Shown: positions 1 through 5,776 of the stretch, piece after piece | Position numbering within the stretch: position 1 is the first letter of the stretch | How the letters are laid out: each line of letters begins with the position of its first letter | Assembly: GCA_947504795.1 (NCBI GenBank) | Contig: CANNJG010000104.1 | Span: 1-6,657, forward strand | Source: Legionellaceae bacterium | Lineage (GTDB): Bacteria > Pseudomonadota > Gammaproteobacteria > Legionellales > Legionellaceae | Direction: 5' to 3' | DNA: 6,657 nt | Notes under the pieces: generated by a model | What the model was told of the DNA's origin: nothing | Database searches by the model: none | The model's input: the letters and a program-made list of their open reading frames with translations, nothing else | Position numbers and translations under genes: made by a program

Positions 1-202
1 GGGCATAAATTTCGGATGCTGCTTTGACCGATTCTAAGACGCCTATTTCATCCCCTATACGTACTTCTGTGCCAATTGCAGGCAATTCAATGTAGACCAT
101 ATCTCCGAGCAATCCTTGAGCGTGATCAGTAATGCCCATACACATGGTTTCGTCTTCTATTTTTAACCACTCATGGGTAGCGGTATAACGTAAATGACTC
201 AT
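1..202 (-). CDS. gcvH: Glycine cleavage system H protein (3' end beyond the window)
   Basis: GcvH is the small lipoylated carrier of the glycine cleavage complex. Its lipoyl arm carries the aminomethyl group from GcvP to GcvT and is then reoxidised by the L protein (Lpd). I translated the first 67 codons by hand. They begin MSHLRYTATHEWL and contain the family's THEW and GITDHAQ stretches. The lipoyl site sits in ESVKAAS, with the modified lysine at residue 60 (bases 23-25). The family is usually about 125-130 residues, so roughly half is present and the rest lies left of position 1. The ATG overlaps the gcvT stop codon as ATGA, and an AAAGGA ribosome binding site at 211-216 lies 8 nt before it inside gcvT. 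This indicates coupled translation. Nothing looks damaged. Confidence 0.96.
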   Translation of the reverse strand, partial: MSHLRYTATHEWLKIEDETMCMGITDHAQGLLGDMVYIELPAIGTEVRIGDEIGVLESVKAASEIYA

Positions 203-1314
203 GATGCGTGTCCTTTCTTGATAAATTTAATGTTGCCAACGGTTGCATATAAATGTTTATCTCGAATTTCAACTTCTACTGTATCCGGTGTTTCTCGAGG
301 GACGCGCGCAAATCCTATGGATTGACCGAGGATCGGAGAAAACGTACCACTGGTGATGATGCCATCGGGGAACCCTTCAATGATGACGCGTTGCCCGCTG
401 CGCAACATTCCTTTGCCTTGTAAGGTGATGCCGACTAATCTATGGTGTGTTCCTTGTTCTCGTTGAGACTCAAGCGACTTACGACCAATAAAATCACGAT
501 CAGTCGGATCCCAAGCGATGGTCCATCCTAAACTCGATTCTAAAGGAGTGATGGATTCATCCATATCTTGGCCATAGAGCAATAATCCGGCTTCTATTCG
601 CAACGTATCTCTTGCAGCTAATCCACACGGTTGTATGCCTGTGTTTATAAGCGCTTGCCATAGGGATATAATGTGAGCAGGAGGGGCGATAATTTCCAAC
701 CCATCTTCGCCAGTATAACCGGTGCGTGCGATGAAGAGATCCTCCAGTTCAATATACGCAAATGCTTCGAGTTTAGAAACAGCATCTGCTACGGTCGTTG
801 TGAGCACGCTCAAGGATTGACTAATAGCGTTAGGTCCTTGTATTGCAATCATTGCTAAATCGGCACGTTCATGAATGTCTACTTTGTAAGCTTTGACCTG
901 TTCGCGAATCCACGCTAAATCGCGTGTCCGTGTCGCTGAATTTAAAATAATGCGATAAAGACTGGAAGTGCGTTGATACACAATCAAATCATCAATCACA
1001 CCACCCTGATCGTTACACATACAGCTATATAAAGCCCGGCCTGTGTTGGGCAGTTTATCCATATCTGCGGTGAGTAAATGACGCAAAAAGGATCGTGCAC
1101 CGCTCCCCAGTATATCGATAATTGTCATATGTGAGACATCAAACAAGCCGGTATGTTGACGGACTTGCTGATGCTCTTGGAGTTGCGATCCATAATGCAA
1201 AGGCATGTACCACCCATGGAAATCAACCATTTTTGCCCCCAATGCGTTATGGGCGGCATGCAGTGCCGTATGGGAAAGAGAATGCGCCTGTTTATACAAT
1301 GGTTTTGGTTCCAT
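199..1314 (-). CDS. gcvT: Aminomethyltransferase (glycine cleavage T protein)
   Basis: GcvT takes the aminomethyl group from lipoylated GcvH, releases ammonia and forms 5,10-methylene-tetrahydrofolate in the cytoplasm. The predicted protein has 371 residues, close to the family norm of about 360-370. Visible landmarks are ALGAKMVDFHGW near residues 24-35, MPLHYGS at 37-43, FDVSHM at 58-63, GGVIDDL at 104-110 with the folate-site aspartate, RTGYTGEDGLEI at 197-208 and GLAARDTLRIEAG at 231-243. I chose the ATG at 1314 because the protein from there matches the usual GcvT N-terminus with about 15 extra residues. A weak GAGAG at 1320-1324 lies 5 nt upstream. The frame is open to another ATG at 1386, but that would add 24 non-family residues inside the upstream gene. 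With the chosen start, gcvT overlaps the icmL-like gene by 23 bp, so it is probably translationally coupled to it. It is followed directly by gcvH. Confidence 0.95.
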   Translation of the reverse strand: MEPKPLYKQAHSLSHTALHAAHNALGAKMVDFHGWYMPLHYGSQLQEHQQVRQHTGLFDVSHMTIIDILGSGARSFLRHLLTADMDKLPNTGRALYSCMCNDQGGVIDDLIVYQRTSSLYRIILNSATRTRDLAWIREQVKAYKVDIHERADLAMIAIQGPNAISQSLSVLTTTVADAVSKLEAFAYIELEDLFIARTGYTGEDGLEIIAPPAHIISLWQALINTGIQPCGLAARDTLRIEAGLLLYGQDMDESITPLESSLGWTIAWDPTDRDFIGRKSLESQREQGTHHRLVGITLQGKGMLRSGQRVIIEGFPDGIITSGTFSPILGQSIGFARVPRETPDTVEVEIRDKHLYATVGNIKFIKKGHAS

Positions 1315-1852
1315 GTTGACTCTCGCAGCGACAAGCCGGTGTTGTGACGGTTGAATTAAAACTAGAGAGTGCGAATCCGCGCACACCGACGCTAGGTGTC
1401 GTTAGAATAAAAGTGATGACAACATTTAGTGTTTGTTTTTGTTGATACTTTGGATTTTTATATAACACCAGCAAGGGCATGGTCGCTTGCCATTCCCCTT
1501 TGGGATTCAGTTGTTTAACTGTGGGTGGTAGCAGAGCAACTGCTGAAACCGTATAATGGTTTTGTTGAACAGATTCTTTTAATTTGGCCGTTGCCATCGC
1601 TTTGGAAAAATTAATCCATCCCTGTGCTGTAAAATATTGAGCGATCTCCTTTTGGCGCTGTAATAAATTTGTATCGTTAAAAGTGTAAGCTGAGACAATA
1701 GCTTCATTTGCCCAAACGGCTAGCTTAACGTCTTTGGTATCAGCGACAGCCGGAGATAGAACAGTGAGGCACAGTAAACTTATCCAAAGGGTACGAAGCC
1801 TGTGTGACCAGGATATTAAAATTGTTTTTTGAATGGTGCGGTCCATGCGCAT
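1292..1852 (-). CDS. Secreted DotI/IcmL-family (type IVB secretion-like) protein
   Basis: This 186-residue protein resembles the periplasmic domain of DotI/IcmL, an inner-membrane component of Dot/Icm (type IVB) secretion systems. Seen directly: a basic N-terminus, a hydrophobic stretch at about 22-34, and an AVA cleavage-like site ending at residue 37. After that come VWANEAIVSAYTFND (46-60), a run with FTAQGW (74-79), NHYTVSAVALLPP (98-110) and WQATMPLLVLY (121-131). These match the order expected in the DotI/IcmL family: WA..A...YTF.., F...GW, VSAVA, then W...MPLLV.Y. Canonical DotI has a longer cytoplasmic and transmembrane N-terminus. This version looks like a signal peptide plus the soluble domain, so it is a family paralogue and not necessarily a secretion-machine part. 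AGGAAG lies 3 nt before the ATG at 1852; an in-frame ATG at 1846 is an alternative. The C-terminal 20 residues include CRC (174-176), unlike the rest of the family as I know it. It is the first gene of the gcvT-gcvH operon. Confidence 0.72.
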   Translation of the reverse strand: MRMDRTIQKTILISWSHRLRTLWISLLCLTVLSPAVADTKDVKLAVWANEAIVSAYTFNDTNLLQRQKEIAQYFTAQGWINFSKAMATAKLKESVQQNHYTVSAVALLPPTVKQLNPKGEWQATMPLLVLYKNPKYQQKQTLNVVITFILTTPSVGVRGFALSSFNSTVTTPACRCESQHGTKTIV

Positions 1853-1914
1853 AGTCTTCCTGAACAGTATGTGCTGCAGTTTTTATGGTAACATGTGCTT
1901 TGTATTGGCGGAAG

Positions 1915-1924
1915 GCCCTAGGGC
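1915..1924. repeat. 10-bp perfect palindrome GCCCTAGGGC
   Basis: GCCCTAGGGC reads the same on both strands and lies 63 bp before the icmL-like start codon. It could be a small protein-binding site, or it could be chance. No poly-T tract follows on either strand, so it is not a terminator. Confidence 0.25.
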
Positions 1925-1947
1925 ACTAAGTTAAGTTCTAAAAACGT

Positions 1948-1971
1948 GATTGCGATTATTTCCAGGCAATC
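1948..1971. repeat. Inverted repeat GATTGC-12 nt-GCAATC
   Basis: GATTGC at 1948-1953 faces GCAATC at 1966-1971, and GATTGC appears once more at 1996-2001 inside the predicted promoter spacer. The arms are only 6 nt, so chance is possible, but three occurrences within 54 bp in a divergent promoter region make an operator conceivable. Confidence 0.25.
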
Positions 1972-1985
1972 AAGGGGCATGTGCT

Positions 1986-2014
1986 TTGAATTCTGGATTG
2001 CTTCGCGATATACA
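1986..2014 (+). promoter_or_regulatory. Predicted sigma-70 promoter for the ABC transporter genes
   Basis: TTGAAT (1986-1991) and TATACA (2009-2014) are separated by 17 bp, each matching 4 of 6 consensus bases. This would start transcription near 2021, about 50 nt before the permease ATG. The call rests on pattern only. The -35 box overlaps the second copy of the CATGTGCTTTG repeat. Confidence 0.42.
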
Positions 2015-2072
2015 CAGAAGATGGCTATTTTTGTTAGTCTGGTGCCATTGAACGAGCACTTGGAGTCACAGC

Positions 2073-3812
2073 ATGAATCAAAATCGAGTTTATTTTGATA
2101 AACTAGGCCATGTGGGTCGATTGATGAATCGATGGGATTGGCTCTTATTGTTTTTATTGGTAGCTATCTTATTTTTCCTGGGTTGGACGAGCCAACAAAT
2201 GGCTAAGCCTTACTCTGTGGGCGAGCCGTTGTTTATTTCATTAGCGCCAGGCAATCTCCCTGGTTATGCATTGCGCACCATCTTACGTTTGTTCGTAGCG
2301 TTATTCTTATCGATTGTATTTTCGCTGATTGTCGGGACCATAGCCGCTAAAAACCGTCGTGCCGAACAAATCATTATTCCGGCGATTGATATTTTACAAT
2401 CGGTTCCGGTGTTGAGTTTTTTGGCGATAACCGTGGTCGGGTTTATTCGGCTGTTTCCGGGAAGTTTATTGGGACCTGAATGTGCCTCTATTTTTGCGGT
2501 ATTTGTGTCGCAGGTATGGAATATCACGTTCAGTTTTTACCAATCGTTGAAAACAGTCCCGAACGATTTAAAGGAAATGGCGGCGGTGTTTCAGTTATCG
2601 TCTTGGCAATATTTTTGGAAAGTGGAAGTGCCCTGTGCGATGTCGGGATTGTTATGGAATATGATGATTTCGATGTCCGCGAGTTGGTTTTTTGTGGTGT
2701 TATCAGAAGCCATTGTGGTGGGGCATCAAGATATTCGGTTACCAGGTATTGGATCCTATATCGCATTGGCAATAGAGCAGCACAATATCCAAAGTTTGTT
2801 TTATGCTATCGTAACCATGCTTATCGTCATTTTCTTATATGACCAAATTTTATTTCGACCACTTATTGCTTGGTCGGAGCGGTTTAAAATGTCTCAATCT
2901 GCAGATGAGGAAGAGTATCAGTCTTGGTTAATTGATTTGATTCGCTTGAGTCCCTTAATGTCGCGTCTCGAATTCGGTGTGTATGAAGTGAAAGATAGGT
3001 TTATCAATGGCCGCTGGTTACGTTGGAATCGATCGCATCCGGTTGTGCAGGCGAAGCCTAAAAAAACACACCATTGGGGTAGGGCAGGGTCGATAATCAT
3101 TTTCTTGGCGTTGGGGATAGGCGGATATTATTTGAGTTGTTACATCTACACGGCTTTGGATATATCCGAAATCGGGCATGTGTTGTTATTGGGGGCGATT
3201 ACAGGCGCTAGAGTGATTTTACTGATTGTGTTAAGTTCGTTGATTTGGATCCCGGTCGGCGTTTGGATCGGACAGCGTCCTCGAGTAGCGCAAAAATTGC
3301 AGCCTACTATTCAATTTGTGGCAGCGTTTCCTGCTAATTTGTTTTACCCTCTATTTGTTATCGCGATTATGCGATTTCATTTGAACAGCGAAATTTGGCT
3401 AACGCCCTTAATGATTTTGGGCACACAATGGTACATTTTATTCAATGTTATTGCCGGCGCATCCTTACTGCCGCAAGATTTATGTTTAGTTGCCGATAAT
3501 TTTGGGGTGACGGGATGGCAATGGTGGCGTCGCTTGGCGTTGCCTGGGATTTTCCCCTTTTATATTACGGGTGCTATCACTGCGGCCGGCGGAGCTTGGA
3601 ATGCAAGTATTGTGGCTGAGGCGGTGAGTTGGGGAAACACTCATTTAAATGCTACCGGTTTGGGTGCTTATATCCAAGCGAATGCTATGCTGGGTAATTT
3701 TCCGAAAATAGCGTTAGGAACATCCGTGATGTGTCTTTACGTGTTGGTGTTTAATCATCTTATTTGGAGGCCATTGTATCGTCTAGCGCAAGATCGATAC
3801 AATTTTAATTGA
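2073..3812 (+). CDS. NitT/TauT-type ABC transporter permease, two fused permease domains
   Basis: This is the inner-membrane channel subunit of an ABC importer in the nitrate/sulfonate/bicarbonate class. At 579 residues it is about twice the size of a single permease and carries two BPD_transp_1-like domains in one chain, so one copy can replace the usual homodimer. An N-terminal membrane segment lies at about 22-38. Domain 1 spans about 65-265 and domain 2 about 365-570, joined by a hydrophilic linker (about 272-335) and a membrane segment at about 338-358. The ATPase-contacting EAA loops are near 166-189 (ends EVPCA) and 469-492 (ends LALPG). The conserved glycine is present in the second (G478) but is Gln174 in the first. 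LPGIGSYIALAI (223-234) and AEAVSWG (515-521) are typical of this family. The start is supported by GGAG at 2062-2065, 7 nt upstream. The ATPase gene follows after 31 bp. The substrate cannot be read from the sequence, and no binding protein is adjacent. Confidence 0.9.
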   Translation: MNQNRVYFDKLGHVGRLMNRWDWLLLFLLVAILFFLGWTSQQMAKPYSVGEPLFISLAPGNLPGYALRTILRLFVALFLSIVFSLIVGTIAAKNRRAEQIIIPAIDILQSVPVLSFLAITVVGFIRLFPGSLLGPECASIFAVFVSQVWNITFSFYQSLKTVPNDLKEMAAVFQLSSWQYFWKVEVPCAMSGLLWNMMISMSASWFFVVLSEAIVVGHQDIRLPGIGSYIALAIEQHNIQSLFYAIVTMLIVIFLYDQILFRPLIAWSERFKMSQSADEEEYQSWLIDLIRLSPLMSRLEFGVYEVKDRFINGRWLRWNRSHPVVQAKPKKTHHWGRAGSIIIFLALGIGGYYLSCYIYTALDISEIGHVLLLGAITGARVILLIVLSSLIWIPVGVWIGQRPRVAQKLQPTIQFVAAFPANLFYPLFVIAIMRFHLNSEIWLTPLMILGTQWYILFNVIAGASLLPQDLCLVADNFGVTGWQWWRRLALPGIFPFYITGAITAAGGAWNASIVAEAVSWGNTHLNATGLGAYIQANAMLGNFPKIALGTSVMCLYVLVFNHLIWRPLYRLAQDRYNFN

Positions 3813-3818
3813 GGAGGG
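3811..3818 (+). promoter_or_regulatory. Strong Shine-Dalgarno sequence GAGGAGGG, oddly far from the ATPase ATG
   Basis: GAGGAGGG starts within the permease stop codon and matches the anti-Shine-Dalgarno well, but the first ATG of the ATPase is 25 nt further on, too far for normal use. The ATPase frame is open back to 3787 without an ATG, GTG, TTG or CTG codon. An ATT codon at 3835 with AGGA 8 nt upstream (3823-3826) is one unusual possibility. Confidence 0.55.
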
Positions 3819-3843
3819 TCTTAGGACAGAACTAATTCTTGAG

Positions 3844-5127
3844 ATGGAACATCTTCGTAAAACGTATAAAAAATCGGCTGCACAAGATTTACTGGTGTTG
3901 GATGATGTCAATTTTAAAATGCATAAAGGCGAAATTGTCGCATTGTTGGGCAAGTCGGGCTCTGGAAAATCGACGTTATTGCGTATTATTGCTGGGTTAG
4001 TCGCGCCTACCAGTGGTCGGGTCGTTTATCGCAACCAGCCTGTGGTGCAACCGGTTCCTGGTATTGCGATGGTTTTTCAATCATTTGCGTTGATGCCTTG
4101 GTTAACCGTATTAGAAAATGTGGAATTAGGCTTAGAAGCGCAAGGCGTTTCACGTAAAAATCGACGCGCGCGTGCGATTGAGACGATCGATATTATTGGT
4201 TTGGATGGTTTTGAATCCGCTTTTCCAAAAGAGTTGTCCGGAGGTATGCGCCAACGGGTTGGATTTGCACGTGCGCTGGTGGTTAACCCCGATATCTTGT
4301 TGATGGATGAACCTTTTTCCGCGCTGGATGTCTTGACCGCAGAGAATTTAAAGTCCGATTTATTAGCTCTGTGGAAAGAAAAAAAGACGAATACAAACGG
4401 TATTCTGCTGGTGACGCATAATATTGAAGAAGCGGCTATGTTAGCGGATCGTATTGTGATTATGGGGTCTGACCCGGGGTATCTCCGCGCAGATATTCCG
4501 GTATCGTTAGCCCAACCCAGAAATTCAGAGTCGAATGAGTTTCGTCAATTAGTTGATAAAATTTATACGGTTATGATTTCTGCGACCGAAGGTAAAACTC
4601 GATTTGCTGCACAAAAAGAACGTCATATTGGTTTGGGTTATCGTCTCCCGGAGGTAGAACCTTCAGAGTTGTCAGGATTGATTGAGACCATCAAATCATT
4701 TAAAGCGCGCATTGACTTACCAGAATTAGCAGATGAACTGATGATGAATGTGGATGATTTATTTCCAATTTTAGAAACGTTAGAAATTCTAGGATTTGCA
4801 CATATTCGAGAAGGGGATGTGCATTTAAGTCAATTGGGTAAAGATTTTTCAGACGCGGACCTGCAAGCACGTAAATTGTTGTTTGCTCAGCGTTTATTAG
4901 AAACAGTGCCCCTAGCACGCTATATCCGTCGTGTTTTGGATGAAAAGATAGGTCACCGTGTTTCTGAGGAGCGTTTCTTAACTAAACTGGAAGACTATCT
5001 AAGTGAAGAGGAAGCTGAGCGTGTGCTACGAACTATGATTGACTGGGGGCGCTATGCTGAGATTTTTGCGTATGACTTTAAGACGGGGTTTTTGAGTTTG
5101 GAGAATCCTGGAATTCCTGCGGTTTGA
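3844..5127 (+). CDS. ABC transporter ATP-binding protein with C-terminal AAA-associated domain
   Basis: This is the cytoplasmic ATPase that powers the permease encoded just upstream. In the 427 residues counted from this ATG, all nucleotide-binding motifs are intact: Walker A GKSGSGKST (36-44), Q-loop Gln79, signature LSGGM (131-135), Walker B ILLMDE (151-156) with catalytic Glu156, D-loop SALD (159-162) and H-loop His192. The nucleotide-binding domain ends near 225. About 150 further residues (roughly 270-420) match the AAA-associated C-terminal domain seen on some nitrate/sulfonate/bicarbonate-class ATPases; DLPELADEL, GDVHLSQLGKDF and IDWGRYAEIFAYD are visible. That tail looks winged-helix-like and probably regulatory, which is inference. 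The start is uncertain. The preceding in-frame codons read TELILE, which looks like a normal ABC N-terminus, so translation may begin upstream at a non-standard codon. It ends 28 bp from the convergent cytochrome gene, with no clear terminator between them. Confidence 0.93.
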   Translation: MEHLRKTYKKSAAQDLLVLDDVNFKMHKGEIVALLGKSGSGKSTLLRIIAGLVAPTSGRVVYRNQPVVQPVPGIAMVFQSFALMPWLTVLENVELGLEAQGVSRKNRRARAIETIDIIGLDGFESAFPKELSGGMRQRVGFARALVVNPDILLMDEPFSALDVLTAENLKSDLLALWKEKKTNTNGILLVTHNIEEAAMLADRIVIMGSDPGYLRADIPVSLAQPRNSESNEFRQLVDKIYTVMISATEGKTRFAAQKERHIGLGYRLPEVEPSELSGLIETIKSFKARIDLPELADELMMNVDDLFPILETLEILGFAHIREGDVHLSQLGKDFSDADLQARKLLFAQRLLETVPLARYIRRVLDEKIGHRVSEERFLTKLEDYLSEEEAERVLRTMIDWGRYAEIFAYDFKTGFLSLENPGIPAV

Positions 5128-5155
5128 TGAGTGTTATCGTCATCCGCTGTGTCGC

Positions 5156-5773
5156 TTACATAACCGCAAGATACTCAGCTACCGCGCGCATATCCTCATC
5201 ACTAAGCCTAGCGCTCATCGTGCGCATGATAGCCATCGGATCGGTACTGCGCGTCCGCGATTTAAACGCTTGCAATTGTTGAATAGTATAGTCAATTTGT
5301 TGGTGCGCAATGACCGGAAATCCCGCAGAGGCATTGCCTCGCCCATCGGGTCCATGGCAGGTGATGCAGGCAGGGATGTGTCGGCCGCCATCGCCTTGGC
5401 GATACAGCTGTTTACCTCGCAAAGAAGGTTTTGCCGATGACGCTGCTTTGGGGGTGGGGAGTTGAGCATAATACGCGGCCAAATCTTCGATGTCCTGAGC
5501 GTCTAACGTTGCAACCATTGGAGACATCATTGGTGCATAACGTTGTTTCCCCGCTTTAAAATAATGGAGCTGTTTACGGGTATAGTCTTCATGTTGTCCT
5601 GCTAAATTAGGCCATAACGTGTTAGGACTGATGCCTTTGCTGCCATGGCAAGCACTGCATATGAGGGCTTTAGCCTTTCCCGCTTTGGGATTCCCCTCTG
5701 CATGTAACGTCCAAGAAAAGCCAATTAGGAATACGGCCACATATTTCCTGATGGTGTATCGAACCACGACCAC
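5156..5773 (-). CDS. Secreted diheme cytochrome c4
   Basis: This is a periplasmic two-heme electron carrier of the cytochrome c4 family, which typically passes electrons from the bc1 complex to terminal oxidases. The 205 residues begin with a signal peptide: basic residues at 5, 9 and 10, a hydrophobic core at about 11-22, and likely cleavage after HA at residue 25. Two cytochrome c domains follow, with heme sites CSACH (39-43) and CITCH (136-140). Methionine-rich stretches YAPMMSPM (79-86) and DPMAIM (178-183) supply probable sixth ligands. Length and domain duplication match c4. Translation starts at GTG, with GGGGA at 5782-5786 placed 8 nt upstream inside the preceding gene. A second in-frame GTG at 5767 is an alternative start. 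Only 3 nt separate it from the stop of the upstream acyltransferase-like gene, so the two are co-transcribed and probably coupled. Genes of this kind are sometimes named cycA or cc4; I leave the symbol empty. Confidence 0.92.
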   Translation of the reverse strand: MVVVRYTIRKYVAVFLIGFSWTLHAEGNPKAGKAKALICSACHGSKGISPNTLWPNLAGQHEDYTRKQLHYFKAGKQRYAPMMSPMVATLDAQDIEDLAAYYAQLPTPKAASSAKPSLRGKQLYRQGDGGRHIPACITCHGPDGRGNASAGFPVIAHQQIDYTIQQLQAFKSRTRSTDPMAIMRTMSARLSDEDMRAVAEYLAVM

Positions 5774-5776
5774 CGC

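Larger units (their letters stand above)
1892..1988 (+). repeat. 11-nt direct repeat pair CATGTGCTTTG in the divergent promoter region
   Basis: CATGTGCTTTG occurs exactly at 1892-1902 and again at 1978-1988, 86 bp apart. The identity continues as one mismatch followed by ATT (14 of 15 bases). A shorter related copy, ATGTGCT, is at 1869-1875. The right-hand copy overlaps the predicted -35 box of the transporter promoter. The left-hand copy lies about 40 bp before the icmL-like start codon. Spacing and position suggest an operator shared by both units. That is inference; I do not recognise the motif as a known regulator site. Confidence 0.4.
1853..2072. other. Divergent intergenic region between the icmL-like gene and the ABC permease
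   Basis: These 220 bp separate two outward-facing transcription units, so promoters for both should lie here. I see no open frame with a ribosome binding site, no tRNA-like structure and no glycine-riboswitch-like core for the gcv side. It holds a plausible plus-strand promoter (1986-2014), an 11-nt direct repeat (1892-1902 and 1978-1988), a 10-bp palindrome (1915-1924) and a GATTGC/GCAATC inverted pair (1948-1971). I could not find a convincing minus-strand -35/-10 pair. Confidence 0.6.

Noticed and set aside
673..858. Plus-strand open frame within gcvT
   Set aside because: It is a shadow of gcvT, cysteine-rich and low in family-like pattern. I saw no independent evidence for it.
1315..1386. 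Longer gcvT N-terminus from the ATG at 1386
   Set aside because: The added 24 residues do not resemble GcvT N-termini and lie entirely inside the icmL-like gene, so the ATG at 1314 fits better.
1853..1960. Minus-strand sigma-70 promoter for the icmL-like operon
   Set aside because: Only weak hexamers were found (for example TTCCGC and TACCAT). No pair is convincing enough to list.
1853..2072. Glycine riboswitch upstream of the gcv operon
   Set aside because: I looked for the paired aptamer cores on the minus strand and found none. The icmL-like gene also separates this region from gcvT.
2480..2842. Plus-strand 120-codon open frame within the permease
   Set aside because: It is an out-of-frame shadow of a well-supported membrane protein, and its translation shows no family features.
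4700..4918. Minus-strand open frame within the ATPase tail
   Set aside because: It lies antisense to a strongly patterned coding domain and has no recognisable motif.
5119..5147. Bidirectional terminator between the converging ATPase and cytochrome genes
   Set aside because: GCGG and ATGA can pair with TCAT and CCGC, but a 4-nt bulge interrupts the stem and there is no T-tract on either side.
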